A DNA stretch of 64,000 nt, taken from positions 1-64,000 of the forward strand of contig NZ_FTMK01000007.1 of NCBI RefSeq assembly GCF_900156255.1, written 5' to 3'. Of this stretch, positions 18,047-27,826 are shown in pieces. Both the position numbers and the translations under genes were made by a program. The stretch comes from Paracoccus thiocyanatus (GTDB lineage Bacteria > Pseudomonadota > Alphaproteobacteria > Rhodobacterales > Rhodobacteraceae). The first letter of the stretch is position 1. Every line of letters begins with the position of its first letter. The notes beneath the pieces are model-generated. The model saw only the letters and a list, made by a program, of their open reading frames with translations, ran no database searches and was not told where the DNA came from.

Positions 18047-18834
18047 GCCCGCACCTCCGGCGCCAGCGCGGCAAGACGCTCCAGGATCGCCCCCAGCGTG
18101 ACCCGCAGGGTTTCGGCCTTGGCCGCGTCATAGGCAAAGGGCGGGGCCTCGGTCTCCAGATGCGTCGCCTGCGCCAGTTCCATCTGGATGGCGTGGACGC
18201 CCTGCCCCGGCTGGCCGTAATGCCGCGTCGTCCAGCCGCCCTTGAAGCGGCCGTTCAGAACATGGCTGCGGCCGGTGGCGGCGCAAGCCTGAAGCACTGC
18301 CGCCTCGATGCGCGGGTCGCAAGCGGCGCCGCTATTGGTGCCGATGTTGAAATCCGGCAGCACGCCATCGAACAGGAACGGGATCACCGAGCGGATCGAG
18401 TGGCAGTCATAAAGGATCGCCACGCCGTGACGCGCCCGCACCCGCTCGATCTCGGCCGCCAGCGCCGCGTGATAGGGGGCGTGGAAGCGGGCCTTGCGCT
18501 CGGCGATATCCTCGGCGGTGGGTTCGGTTTCCCAGATCGGCTCGCCGTCGAAATCGGTCAGCGGCACCAGCCCGGTGGTGTTCTGGCCGGGATAAAGGCT
18601 CGCATCGTCCGGCCCGCGATTGGCGTCGATGATATAGCGGTGGAAGGTCGCGCGCACCGTCGTCGCGCCGGGCAGAAGCCCGTCATAGAGCCGATGGATA
18701 TGCCAGTCGGTATCGGCCAGCACCTGCCCGCGCGGGTTCAGCCGGGCGCGGATGCCATCGGGCAGCCATGTCCCGGTATGCGGCAGGCCCAGGATGACCG
18801 GGCTGTCGCCCTGCGTGACTTCGACGGGGATCAC
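18043..18834 (-). CDS. hutG: N-formylglutamate deformylase
   Basis: Last step of the five-enzyme histidine route: N-formylglutamate plus water gives glutamate and formate. 263 residues from a GTG start at 18834 (GTGA overlap with the hutH stop). The frame stays open upstream, but that extension lies inside hutH. Family motifs: [52 protein letters not shown] and [12 protein letters not shown]. It works with HutF, encoded across the divergent promoter region. Confidence 0.95.
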   Translation of the reverse strand: MIPVEVTQGDSPVILGLPHTGTWLPDGIRARLNPRGQVLADTDWHIHRLYDGLLPGATTVRATFHRYIIDANRGPDDASLYPGQNTTGLVPLTDFDGEPIWETEPTAEDIAERKARFHAPYHAALAAEIERVRARHGVAILYDCHSIRSVIPFLFDGVLPDFNIGTNSGAACDPRIEAAVLQACAATGRSHVLNGRFKGGWTTRHYGQPGQGVHAIQMELAQATHLETEAPPFAYDAAKAETLRVTLGAILERLAALAPEVRA

Positions 18835-20387
18835 GGCCGCACCTCGTCCAGCAGATGGGCGGGGACGGCGCCGACCAGCACGCCCTCGCGCACCAGCCGG
18901 GCCGATTCGGTCAGGTCGGGGGCAAGGTAGCGGTCCTGTTCCAGCGCCGGCACCGTCTGGCGCAGCGCGGCGATCACCGCCTGCAAGGGGGCCGAGGTCG
19001 CCAGCGGCGCGCGGAACTCGACGCCCGCGCTGGCGCAAAGCGCCTCGATGCCCAGGATCTGCGCCAGGTTCGCGTTCATGCGCTTCAGCCGCCGTGCGCC
19101 ATGCGCGGCCATGCTGACGTGATCTTCCTGGTTGGCCGAGGTCGGGGTCGAATCGGTCGAGCAAGGCGTCGCCAGGTGCTTGTTCTCGCTCATCAGCGCG
19201 GCGCTGGTCACTTCGGCAATCATCAGCCCCGAATTCAGCCCCGGATCGGGGGTCAGGAAGGGCGGCAGGTCATGCGAAAGCGCGGGGTCCACCATCAGCG
19301 CGATGCGGCGCTGGGAAATGGCGCCGATCTCGGCGATGGCCAGCGCGATCTGGTCGGCGGCAAAGGCCACCGGCTCGGCATGGAAATTCCCGCCCGAGAC
19401 GATGCGGTCGGCGCCCACCAGCACCAGCGGGTTGTCGGTGGCGGCATTCGCTTCGATCTCCAGCGTCCGGGCCACCTGCCACAGCAGGTCGATGCAGGCG
19501 CCCGTGACCTGCGGCTGGCAGCGGATGCAATAGGGATCCTGGACGCGGGTGTCGCCCTCGCGATGGCTTTCGCGGATCTCGCTGCCGTCCATCAGCGCCC
19601 GGATGGCGCGGGCGGCGGCGATCTGGCCGCGATGGCCGCGCAGGGTGTGGATCTCGTCCAGGAACGGCGCGGTCGAGCCCATGATGGCATCGGTCGAAAG
19701 CGACGACGTGACCAGCGCCGCGCGGGCGCTGGCGAAAGCCTCGAAGAGCCCCGCCAAGGCGAATGCGGTCGAAACCTGGGTGCCGTTGATCAGCGCCAGC
19801 CCCTCTTTCGCCGCCAGCACCACCGGCGAAAGCCCCGCCGCCGCCAGCGCCTCGGCCGAAGGCATCTCGCGGCCCTGGTAAACCGCCCGCCCCTCGCCCA
19901 GCATGGTCGCGGCCATATGCGCCAGGGGCGCCAGGTCGCCCGACGCGCCGACCGAACCCTGCGACGGAATCACCGGCAGAACGCCGCGCGCCAGCATGTC
20001 CTCGATCAGCTGGATCACCAGCGGCCGCACGCCCGAGGCGCCGCGGCCCAGCGACAGAAGCTTCAGCACCAGGATCAGCCGCACGGTTTCCGGCTCGACC
20101 GGCTCGCCCACGCCGCAGCAATGCGACAGGATCAGGTTCCTTTGCAGCGTCGCCGTGTCCCGCGCCGCGATCTTGATCGAGGCGAGCTTGCCGAAGCCGG
20201 TATTCACGCCATAGACCGGCTCTTCGCCATTCGCGGCCGCCTCGATGCGGGCGGCCGATTGCGCGATGCCGGGGCGGGCGCTGTCGGCCAGGCGCACCGC
20301 CAGCCCTTCGCGCCAGACCTGCTCAAGCTCGGCCAGGGTGGTTTCACTGGGGGTCAGGATCAGGGGGGTCAGGATCAGTTCAGACAA
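18831..20387 (-). CDS. hutH: Histidine ammonia-lyase
   Basis: First step: histidine gives urocanate and ammonia, using the self-formed MIO cofactor. The Ala-Ser-Gly triad that makes MIO is in [16 protein letters not shown] near residue 145. I place the start at a TTG (20387) because GGAGG lies 5 nt upstream and the start overlaps the hutI stop by 8 nt, giving 518 residues. An in-frame ATG at 20411 would give 526 residues but has no visible ribosome site. Just after the start, LILTP is encoded twice in tandem. The catalytic core is normal. Confidence 0.95.
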   Translation of the reverse strand: MSELILTPLILTPSETTLAELEQVWREGLAVRLADSARPGIAQSAARIEAAANGEEPVYGVNTGFGKLASIKIAARDTATLQRNLILSHCCGVGEPVEPETVRLILVLKLLSLGRGASGVRPLVIQLIEDMLARGVLPVIPSQGSVGASGDLAPLAHMAATMLGEGRAVYQGREMPSAEALAAAGLSPVVLAAKEGLALINGTQVSTAFALAGLFEAFASARAALVTSSLSTDAIMGSTAPFLDEIHTLRGHRGQIAAARAIRALMDGSEIRESHREGDTRVQDPYCIRCQPQVTGACIDLLWQVARTLEIEANAATDNPLVLVGADRIVSGGNFHAEPVAFAADQIALAIAEIGAISQRRIALMVDPALSHDLPPFLTPDPGLNSGLMIAEVTSAALMSENKHLATPCSTDSTPTSANQEDHVSMAAHGARRLKRMNANLAQILGIEALCASAGVEFRAPLATSAPLQAVIAALRQTVPALEQDRYLAPDLTESARLVREGVLVGAVPAHLLDEVRP

Positions 20388-21582
20388 ATTCGCCTCCGAC
20401 GATGCGGGCATGAAGGGGGTTGAAGCCGATGCGATAGGTCAGTTCGGCTGGATGGCCGATGTCCCAGACCGCCAGGTCGGCGCGCATGCCGGGTGCCAGC
20501 CGGCCGCGATCCGCCAGGCCCAGGGCGCGGGCGGCGTGGCGGGTGACGCCGGCCAGGCATTCGGCGGGCGTCATCCGAAACAGCGTCGCGCCCATGTTCA
20601 TGGTCAACAGCAGCGAAGTCAGCGGCGAGGTGCCGGGGTTGCAATCCGTGGCCAGCGCGATCGGCACGCCGGCATCGCGCAGGGCGTCTATCGGCGGATA
20701 TTGCGTCTCGCGCAGTGTATAAAAGGCGCCGGGCAGCAAGACGGCCACGGTGCCATGGGCCGCCATGGCCGCGATCCCGTCCTGCCCCAGATATTCCAGG
20801 TGATCGGCCGACAGCGCCCCGTGCCGCGCCGCCATGGCCGCGCCGCCCAGGTCGGAAAGCTGCTCGGCATGCAGCTTGACCGGCAGGCCCAGCGTTGCCG
20901 CATGATCGAAGATGCCGGCCATTTCCTCGCGCGTGAAGGCGATGCCTTCGCAGAACCCGTCCACCGCATCGATCAGCCCCTCGGCATGGCCGCGCTGCAT
21001 GCCGGCGATCACCACATCGCGGATATAGCCGGCGCGGTCGTCCTTGTATTCCGGCGCCACGGCATGGGCGGCCAGCCAGGTCGTGCGCACCGTCACCTTG
21101 CGCAACTGGCCGATGCGGCGGGCGACGCGCAGCATCTTCAACTCGCTGTCCACGTCCAGCCCATAGCCCGACTTGATCTCCAGCGTGGTCACGCCCTCGG
21201 CCAGCAGCGTATCGACGCGCGGCAGGGCGGATGCCAGCAACGCCTCTTCATCCGCCGCGCGGGTGGCGCGGACGCTGGACAGGATACCGCCGCCGGCGCG
21301 GGCGATTTCTTCATAGGCAGCACCTTCCAGCCGCATCTCGAATTCGCGGGCGCGGTCGCCGCCAAAGACGATATGGGTGTGGCAGTCGATCAACCCCGGC
21401 GTCACCAGCCGCCCGCCCAGGTCGTGGCGCGTCGCATCGGCATATTGCGCGGGCAGGTCCGATTCCGCCCCGATCCAGGCGATTCGTCCGGCATCAATCA
21501 CCAGCGCCCCCGGTTCGATCAGGCCATAACCGCCTGATTCCTGGTCCATCGTGACAAGCTGCGCATGGCTGAGAAGCTGCAT
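20380..21582 (-). CDS. hutI: Imidazolonepropionase
   Basis: Third step: opens 4-imidazolone-5-propionate to N-formimidoyl-glutamate. 400 residues, amidohydrolase fold. Metal-binding motifs are in order: [14 protein letters not shown] near 73, [22 protein letters not shown] and the late aspartate in [12 protein letters not shown]. It is the promoter-proximal gene of the leftward hut operon, about 100 nt from the divergent hutF with the presumed HutC operators in between. Confidence 0.95.
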   Translation of the reverse strand: MQLLSHAQLVTMDQESGGYGLIEPGALVIDAGRIAWIGAESDLPAQYADATRHDLGGRLVTPGLIDCHTHIVFGGDRAREFEMRLEGAAYEEIARAGGGILSSVRATRAADEEALLASALPRVDTLLAEGVTTLEIKSGYGLDVDSELKMLRVARRIGQLRKVTVRTTWLAAHAVAPEYKDDRAGYIRDVVIAGMQRGHAEGLIDAVDGFCEGIAFTREEMAGIFDHAATLGLPVKLHAEQLSDLGGAAMAARHGALSADHLEYLGQDGIAAMAAHGTVAVLLPGAFYTLRETQYPPIDALRDAGVPIALATDCNPGTSPLTSLLLTMNMGATLFRMTPAECLAGVTRHAARALGLADRGRLAPGMRADLAVWDIGHPAELTYRIGFNPLHARIVGGEFV

Positions 21583-21613
21583 CGGATCGCATCCCGGATT
21601 GATTTCTCGGTCA

Positions 21614-21653
21614 CTCTATGTCTAAACTTAATTTATCTCTATGTCTAAACTTA
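21614..21653. promoter_or_regulatory. Presumed twin HutC operators
   Basis: An exact 17-nt direct repeat, CTCTATGTCTAAACTTA, occurs at 21614-21630 and 21637-21653, offset 23 bp (about two helical turns). Within each, TATGTCTAAACTTA is an imperfect palindrome (10 of 14 positions symmetric), fitting a GntR/HutC dimer site. The pair lies between divergent hutI and hutF, so one array could repress both operons. Confidence 0.75.
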
Positions 21654-21678
21654 TTTTGGCGCAAACAAGGGTGGCGGG

Positions 21679-23040
21679 ATGACGGTTATCTGGGCGGAAC
21701 GGGCCTTGCTGCCCGATGGATGGGCAGAAAACGTCCGGGTGACGGTCGATCAGGGCCGAATCGCCGCGGTAGAGAAGGACGCAGCGCCGCAGGGCCAGCG
21801 CGCCGGCCTGCTGTTGCCGGCGCTGGCGAACCTGCACAGCCACGCTTTCCAGCGCGCCATGGCCGGGCTCAGCGAGGCCAAGGGCCCCGAGCCGCGCGAT
21901 ACTTTCTGGACCTGGCGGCAGATCATGTATCGCTTTCTCGACCACCTGACGCCCGAGGATGTCGAAGCCATCGCCGCGCTCGTGCAGATGGAGATGCTGG
22001 AGGCCGGCTATGCCACCAATGTCGAATTCCATTACCTGCACCACCGCCCCGGCGGCGGTCACTACGACAACATCGCCGAGATGGGCGAACGTATCGCCGC
22101 CGCGGCCGGGCGCACCGGCATCGGCCTGACGCTCTTGCCGGTGCATTACCAGTTCGGCGGCGTGGACCGCCGGCCGCTCGCCCCCGGCCAGAACCGCTTC
22201 GGCACCACGCCCGAGGAATTCCAGCGCCTGCTGGAAGGCTGCGAAGACGCCCTGCGCGCCCTGCCCGCCGATGCCGACATCGGCGTCGCCCCGCATTCGC
22301 TGCGCGCGGTCAGCCCCGAGGGGTTGGCGGAATGCGTGGCGCTGCGCCCCGGCCGGCCGCTGCACATGCACCTGGCCGAGCAACTGCCCGAGATCGAGGA
22401 AATCAGCGCCGCCTATGGGTGCCGCCCGGTCGAATGGCTGCTGGAGAACCACCAGCCCGACCGGCGCTGGACGCTGATCCACCTGACCCACATGACCCAG
22501 GACGAGACCCGCCGGCTGGCCGCCACCGGCGCCGTGGCGGGCCTTTGCCCGATCACCGAATCGTCCTTGGGCGACGGCATCTTCAACGGCACGACCTGGG
22601 CCGGGGCCGGCGGGCGCTACGGCTTCGGTTCGGACAGCAATATCCGCATCTCGCTGGTCGAGGAACTGCGGACGCTGGAATACAGCCAGCGCCTGCGCGA
22701 CCGCGGCCGGGCGATCCTGGCCAGCCCGGAACGCTCGACCGGGCGGGTGATCTATCAGGCGGGGCTGGACGGCGGCGCCACGGCGGCGGGGCGCGAGACC
22801 GGGGCGATCAAGGCCGGGCTATGGGCCGACCTGGTCGCGGTCGGGCTCGACAATCCGGTCATGGCGGGGCGCAAGGGCGACCAGATGCTCGACAGCCTGG
22901 TCTTTGCCGGCCATGACGGGCTGGTGCGCGATGTCTGGTCGGCGGGCCGCCATGTCGTGCGGGACGGCAGGCATATGGACCGCGACCGCATCATCGCCGA
23001 TTATCTGGCGACCATCGCCCGGCTTCAGGATCGCATGTGA
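21679..23040 (+). CDS. hutF: Formimidoylglutamate deiminase
   Basis: Fourth step: N-formimidoyl-glutamate plus water gives N-formylglutamate and ammonia. 453 residues, amidohydrolase superfamily. Metal ligands: LHSHAFQRAMAG near 54, HMHLAEQLPEIEE, LIHLTHMTQDE and FGSDSNIRISLVEEL. The ribosome site is a G-rich GGGTGGCGGG directly before ATG 21679. It requires HutG to finish the pathway. The stop overlaps the GTG start of hutC by 4 nt. Confidence 0.95.
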   Translation: MTVIWAERALLPDGWAENVRVTVDQGRIAAVEKDAAPQGQRAGLLLPALANLHSHAFQRAMAGLSEAKGPEPRDTFWTWRQIMYRFLDHLTPEDVEAIAALVQMEMLEAGYATNVEFHYLHHRPGGGHYDNIAEMGERIAAAAGRTGIGLTLLPVHYQFGGVDRRPLAPGQNRFGTTPEEFQRLLEGCEDALRALPADADIGVAPHSLRAVSPEGLAECVALRPGRPLHMHLAEQLPEIEEISAAYGCRPVEWLLENHQPDRRWTLIHLTHMTQDETRRLAATGAVAGLCPITESSLGDGIFNGTTWAGAGGRYGFGSDSNIRISLVEELRTLEYSQRLRDRGRAILASPERSTGRVIYQAGLDGGATAAGRETGAIKAGLWADLVAVGLDNPVMAGRKGDQMLDSLVFAGHDGLVRDVWSAGRHVVRDGRHMDRDRIIADYLATIARLQDRM

Positions 23041-23738
23041 CCGAAAGAACCGCCTCCAAGGCGCAAGCCATCACCAGCGAAGTGCGCCGCCGCATCGTGG
23101 ACCGCGAATGGCGGCAGGGCGACCGCATCCCGGACGAGGCGGAACTGGCCGTCGAATTCGGCGTCGCCCGCGCCACGGTGAACAAGGCGCTGCAATTGCT
23201 GGCCGAAGAGGGGCTTTTGGACCGCAAGCGCCGCGCCGGCACGCATGTCAAGGTGAACCCGGCGCGCAAGGCCACGCTGACCATCCCCATCGTGCGCGAA
23301 CAGATCGAGCAGGCGGGGATGGAATACAGCCACCGCGTCGTCGCGCAGCGCCGCAGCCCGCTGCCGGCCGAAGTCGCCGCCCGCATGTCCCTGCCCGAGG
23401 GCTGCGCGCTGATCCATCTGCGCAGCGTGCATTACGGCGACGACAAGCCGTTCCAGGCCGAGGATCGCTGGATCAACCCCGCCGCCGCGCCGGGTGCCGA
23501 GGCGGTGGATTTCCAGCGCATCACCGCCAATGAATGGCTGGTCAGGAACTTTCCCTGGCTGCGCGCCGACATGGCCTTTTCGGCCGAGAACGCCAGCGCC
23601 CGCGACGCCCGCCTGCTGGAAACCCGGCAGGGCGCGGCGCTTTTGATCCTGCAACGCACCACCTTCAACGACCTGGGCGCCATAACCTCGGTCCGGGTGG
23701 CGTTTCATCCCGGCTATGCGATGATCGCGACGCCCTGA
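23037..23738 (+). CDS. hutC: Histidine utilisation repressor, GntR family
   Basis: 233 residues from a GTG start in a GTGA overlap with hutF. N-terminal GntR winged helix (about 5-70: KAQAITSEVRRRIVDREWRQGDRIPDEAELAVEFGVARATVNKAL), then a UTRA ligand-binding domain (about 90-230). The close homologues respond to urocanate. Overlap with hutF and the twin operators upstream imply autoregulation together with both hut operons. Confidence 0.94.
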   Translation: MTERTASKAQAITSEVRRRIVDREWRQGDRIPDEAELAVEFGVARATVNKALQLLAEEGLLDRKRRAGTHVKVNPARKATLTIPIVREQIEQAGMEYSHRVVAQRRSPLPAEVAARMSLPEGCALIHLRSVHYGDDKPFQAEDRWINPAAAPGAEAVDFQRITANEWLVRNFPWLRADMAFSAENASARDARLLETRQGAALLILQRTTFNDLGAITSVRVAFHPGYAMIATP

Positions 23739-23806
23739 CCGCCGCCGCCGCTTCACTTTGCGCGGCTCTTCGCCTAATAGGCTGGGCAATCCACAAAGGA
23801 AAAGCC

Positions 23807-24595
23807 ATGGCCAGCGCCAATCTCAACATCATGATCAAGGCCGCGCGCAAGGCGGGCCGCAGCCTCGTCAAGGACTTCCGCGAGGTCGAAAACCTTCAGG
23901 TCTCGGTCAAGGGCGCGGGCGACTTCGTCAGCCGCGCCGACCGCGAGGCCGAGCGCATCATCAAGGAAGAACTGCGCAGCGCCCGCCCGAACTATGGCTG
24001 GATCGGCGAGGAAACCGGCGAAGAGGCGGGCGAGGACCCGACCCGGCGCTGGATCGTCGATCCGCTGGACGGCACGACGAACTTCCTGCACGGGTTGCCG
24101 CATTGGGCGGTCTCGATCGCGCTGGAGCACAAGGGCGAAATCGTCGCCGCCGTGGTCTTCGACCCGGCCAAGGACGAGCTGTTCACCGCCGAGCGCGGCG
24201 ACGGCGCCTTTCTGAACGACCGCCGCATCCGCGTGTCGGGCCGCCGGCAGATGATCGAATCGATCTTTGCCACCGGCGTGCCCTTTGCCGGGCGCGGCAC
24301 CCTGCCCGCGACGCTGCGCGACCTGGCGCGGCTGATGCCGCTGACCGCCGGCGTCCGGCGCTGGGGCGCGGCGGCGCTGGACCTGGCCTATGTCGCGACC
24401 GGCCGTTACGAGGGCTATTGGGAACGCGGCATCAAGTCCTGGGACGTGGCCGCCGGCATCCTGCTGGTGAAAGAGGCCGGCGGCTTCGTCGAATCGATCC
24501 GCCCCGGCGAAAGCGTGATCGAATCGGGTTCGATCGTCGCCGCAAACACGCAGCTTTTCGAAGAATTGGCTGGATTGGTGCGACAGCGCGACTAA
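23807..24595 (+). CDS. Inositol monophosphatase family protein
   Basis: Mg-dependent phosphatase of the SuhB/IMPase fold, 262 residues from ATG 23807 (AAAGGA 6 nt upstream; the frame is open further upstream but overlaps hutC). Metal motifs: GEETGEE near 67, WIVDPLDGTTNFLHG near 82 and WDVAAGILLVKEAGG near 215. SuhB in enterobacteria also acts in rRNA antitermination, but sequence alone cannot tell whether this protein does. It is not obviously part of the hut cluster. Confidence 0.9.
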   Translation: MASANLNIMIKAARKAGRSLVKDFREVENLQVSVKGAGDFVSRADREAERIIKEELRSARPNYGWIGEETGEEAGEDPTRRWIVDPLDGTTNFLHGLPHWAVSIALEHKGEIVAAVVFDPAKDELFTAERGDGAFLNDRRIRVSGRRQMIESIFATGVPFAGRGTLPATLRDLARLMPLTAGVRRWGAAALDLAYVATGRYEGYWERGIKSWDVAAGILLVKEAGGFVESIRPGESVIESGSIVAANTQLFEELAGLVRQRD

Positions 24596-24657
24596 GCCCG
24601 GCTTGACCTTTGCCGCGGGCGGGCGCATGGCCGGAGTTCCAGCCGGGGAACCGCGCC

Positions 24658-25617
24658 ATGCCCAACAATCGCCAGACGGGTCCGCTGATGGCCCCGGCAA
24701 CCGCTTCGCCCGCCGTCCCGCCGCCCCTTGCCCGGCCCCGCAGCGAACGGCAGGGGACGGCGATCTTGCTGATCTGCGCCTCGGCGCTGATCTTTGCGGC
24801 GCAGGACGGCGTCTCGCGCCACCTGGGCAGCGCCTATCCGCCGATCTTCGTGGTCATGCTGCGATACTGGTTCTTCGCGGTCTTCGTGATCCTGCTTTGC
24901 GCCCGCGCGCCGGGCGGTCTGCGCCGCGCCATCCGCTCGAAACGGCCCTGGACGCAGGCCTTTCGCGGCGTGCTGCTGGTGGCCGAGGTCGTGGTCACGG
25001 TCGAAGCTTTCGTGCGGCTGGGGCTGATCAACACCCATGCGATCTTTGCCTGCTATCCGCTGCTGATCTCGGCGCTTTCGGGCCCGTTCCTGGGCGAGAA
25101 GGTCGGCTGGCGCCGCTGGGCCGCGGTCGCGGTGGGCTTTGCCGGCATCCTGATCGTGCTGAAGCCGGGCAGCGGCGTCTTTACCGCCGAGGCGGTGCTG
25201 CCCTTTGTCGGCGCCGCCATGTTTGCCGTCTATGGGCTGCTGACCCGGCTGGTGGGACGCGACGACCCCGCCATGACCAGCTTTTTCTGGACCGGCGTCG
25301 CCGGCGCCGGCGCCATCACCCTGATCGGCATCTGGCATTGGGAACCCATCGCGGGACGCGACATCCCCTGGCTCTTGGTGCTGTGCCTGACCGCGGTGGC
25401 GGCGCATTTCATGCTGATCAAGGCTTATGAACTGGCCGAAGCCTCGGCGCTGCAACCATTTTCCTATACGCAGCTTGTCTGGGTCAGCATCTTCGGCGTC
25501 CTGATCTTTGGCGAGACATTGGCCCCGAACGTCGCGGCCGGCGGCGCCATCGTGATCGGCGCGGGCCTGTTTACCTGGTGGCGCGCGCGCCAGCGCGAAC
25601 GGGCCGGGCCGAACTAA
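24658..25617 (+). CDS. EamA-domain DMT-superfamily permease
   Basis: 319 residues with about ten predicted spans arranged as two EamA repeats (residues about 25-155 and 170-305); repeat signatures include FVRLGLINTHAIFACYPLLI and ALQPFSYTQLVWVSIFGVL. Start chosen at ATG 24658; an ATG ten codons later is possible. The exported or imported solute is unknown. The gene overlaps the convergent transglycosylase gene by 47 nt. Confidence 0.85.
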   Translation: MPNNRQTGPLMAPATASPAVPPPLARPRSERQGTAILLICASALIFAAQDGVSRHLGSAYPPIFVVMLRYWFFAVFVILLCARAPGGLRRAIRSKRPWTQAFRGVLLVAEVVVTVEAFVRLGLINTHAIFACYPLLISALSGPFLGEKVGWRRWAAVAVGFAGILIVLKPGSGVFTAEAVLPFVGAAMFAVYGLLTRLVGRDDPAMTSFFWTGVAGAGAITLIGIWHWEPIAGRDIPWLLVLCLTAVAAHFMLIKAYELAEASALQPFSYTQLVWVSIFGVLIFGETLAPNVAAGGAIVIGAGLFTWWRARQRERAGPN

Positions 25618-27724
25618 GCGGGGCGTGGGCCGGGGTCGGCCCCAGCACCTCGGCCAGCACGCCGCCCGCGGCATAATGCGCCAGCCTGCGCGCCGGCATC
25701 AGCGGCCGGGCAGAGCTGGCCAGCCGGATCGGCGGCGGCGCGGGCGCAGGCTTCATCCCGCCCCCCGTCAGGTCCCAGCTTGGCACCAGCGGCACCGGCG
25801 CGCCCTTGATGCGGGCACGATAGATCGGCAGCGCCTCGGCCACGCGCATGACATAGTTGCGCGTCTCGTCAAAGGGGATCATCTCGACCCAATCGACCGG
25901 ATCGACCCCGCCGCGCAAGTCGCCGAAATCGCCCAGCCAGCGCGCCGGCCGCCCCGGCCCGGCATTATAGCCCGCAGCGACCAGCGCGACCGAAGGCCCG
26001 AAGCGGTCGCACAGCCCCGCAAGATAGGCCGCGCCCAGCCGCGCGTTATAGGCGGCGTCGCGGGTCAGCCGCGCCTGTTCGAAGGGCTCGCCGACCTTGC
26101 GCGCCATGGATCGCGCGGTGTCGGGCATGACCTGCATCAGCCCCAGCGCCCCGGCATGCGAGGAAACCGTATGGTTGAACTCGCTTTCCCGCCGAGCGAT
26201 GGCCATGACCAGTTCGGGCGGCAGGCCAAGCGCCGTGGTTTCCAGCCCTGTCAGCGGGAAATAGGCGGCCGGATAGACGACCCCCTTGGCCGCCGCCGCC
26301 TTGGCCAGCCGCAGCGCGTGCCAGGGCAGCCGCATTTCCAGCATCATCCGCGCCATGCGGCCGATATCCTCGGGCGCGGCGGTCTCGGCCAGGTGCAGGA
26401 AAAAGCGCGCGCCCTGGTCGGGCTCGCCCGCAGCGACCAGCCAGGTGCCGGCCTGCCAGACCGGATCGGCGCGCAGCGCGCTGCCGCGCCAGTCGGGCAG
26501 GCTGTCCGCGCCCGGCCCCGACAGCGCCAGCCCCGGCTGCATGGGCAGGCCCAGCCTTTCGGCGGCAAGCTGGCCATACCAGGCTGTCTGGTGTTCCGCG
26601 GCGCGTTCATAGGCGGCGCGGGCGCCGGTCCCGTCGCCGGCGGCCTCCAGCGCCCGGCCCTGCCAGTAATGGGCGCGCGACAGCGAAATCGGGCTTGCCA
26701 CCGCCTGTTCCAGCGCCCGGAAATGCCGCAGCGCCCGATCCGGCGCGCCGCCACGCAAGGCGCCATAGCCGGCCAGCCATTCCAGGTCGGAAAAGGCATT
26801 CCCTTCCGGCGGCAGGAAATGCCCCGCCGCCAGTTTTTCGGCCAGCGCCCAATCGCCCTGGCGCAGCGCCAGGCGCGCATAATCGGCGCGCATGCCGGCC
26901 CAGGCGGCAGGGTCGCGCAACGCCTCGGCGCTGGTCGAGCGCTCCAGCATCAGTTCGCGCGCCAGATCCGGCATCTTGGCCCAGACCCGCCAGCGGAACC
27001 TGTCCAGCGCCAGGCCGGCATCGCCGCGCTGCGCCTCGGGCAGGGCCAGGATCAGCGCATCCACCCCCGCCTGGCCCGATTGCAGCGCCAGCCGCGCCCG
27101 CCCCAATGCCTGCGCCGGCGCCGTGGCCATGGGCAGCGCGACCTGCGCCGCCTGCCATTCGCCCCGGTCCAGAAGCCGCATCAGCCGCGCATCATGCAGC
27201 CCCGTAACCTGGGCGCCATGGACGGCCAGAAAGGCTTCGGCCTCGGGCTTGGTCAGCGCCTGCTTGGTCCAGAACCGCGCGATCTCGGCCCCGGCGGCCT
27301 GGGGGTCGGTCGCCTGCAAGGCCGCGATCAGCGCCATGGCGCCCTTCAGCGTGTCGGGGCGGCGGGGGCCGAACCATTCGATCACCTCGGCCGGCGGCAG
27401 GTCGCGGCGCAGCACCGCATCGCCGCGCTTCCACAACAGCGCCATGCCCGGCCAGTCCGCGTGGCGCCGGGCAAAATCGCGATATTCCGGCCAGTCGCCC
27501 TGTCCCGCCCGCAGCCGCTGCCAGGCGATCAGGTCGCGGGCGATGGGCCCCGAGGCTTCGGCCTCGACCGTGGCGGCGGTCCAGTCGCGCATCCCGGCCG
27601 CAGCCAGCGCGCGGGACAGATGCCCCGCATCCTCGGCCGCCGCCATCTGGCCAAGGCCCAGGGCCAGGCCCAGCACCGGCCCCAGAAGCCTTGCCATCAG
27701 CCTGTCGCGCAAAGGATACATCAT
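25571..27724 (-). CDS. Soluble lytic murein transglycosylase
   Basis: Cleaves peptidoglycan glycan strands to 1,6-anhydro ends in the periplasm. 717 residues; the signal peptide ends GQMAAAEDA. A long alpha-superhelical region (about 30-500) precedes the lysozyme-like catalytic domain: catalytic glutamate in IARRESEFNHTV, then GALGLMQVMPDTARSM and VAAGYNAGPGRPARWL. I chose the first of two adjacent ATGs (27724; AAAGG 5 nt upstream). The C-terminal 60 residues are Pro/Ala-rich and run 47 nt into the convergent DMT gene. Confidence 0.9.
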   Translation of the reverse strand: MMYPLRDRLMARLLGPVLGLALGLGQMAAAEDAGHLSRALAAAGMRDWTAATVEAEASGPIARDLIAWQRLRAGQGDWPEYRDFARRHADWPGMALLWKRGDAVLRRDLPPAEVIEWFGPRRPDTLKGAMALIAALQATDPQAAGAEIARFWTKQALTKPEAEAFLAVHGAQVTGLHDARLMRLLDRGEWQAAQVALPMATAPAQALGRARLALQSGQAGVDALILALPEAQRGDAGLALDRFRWRVWAKMPDLARELMLERSTSAEALRDPAAWAGMRADYARLALRQGDWALAEKLAAGHFLPPEGNAFSDLEWLAGYGALRGGAPDRALRHFRALEQAVASPISLSRAHYWQGRALEAAGDGTGARAAYERAAEHQTAWYGQLAAERLGLPMQPGLALSGPGADSLPDWRGSALRADPVWQAGTWLVAAGEPDQGARFFLHLAETAAPEDIGRMARMMLEMRLPWHALRLAKAAAAKGVVYPAAYFPLTGLETTALGLPPELVMAIARRESEFNHTVSSHAGALGLMQVMPDTARSMARKVGEPFEQARLTRDAAYNARLGAAYLAGLCDRFGPSVALVAAGYNAGPGRPARWLGDFGDLRGGVDPVDWVEMIPFDETRNYVMRVAEALPIYRARIKGAPVPLVPSWDLTGGGMKPAPAPPPIRLASSARPLMPARRLAHYAAGGVLAEVLGPTPAHAPLSSARPVRAGARATR

Positions 27725-27826
27725 GGCCGCCTTTCTGCGAGGTTCCGCCGTATGACGCAACTCACATCCTTGGCAATCCCCGCGCCCGGATGTAAGCCGC
27801 CCGCATAGGCAAATCAGGATACCCCC

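Noticed and set aside
18835-19164. N-terminal extension of hutG into hutH
   Set aside because: The extra residues are an out-of-frame reading of hutH. The GTG in the GTGA overlap gives a normal HutG N-terminus.
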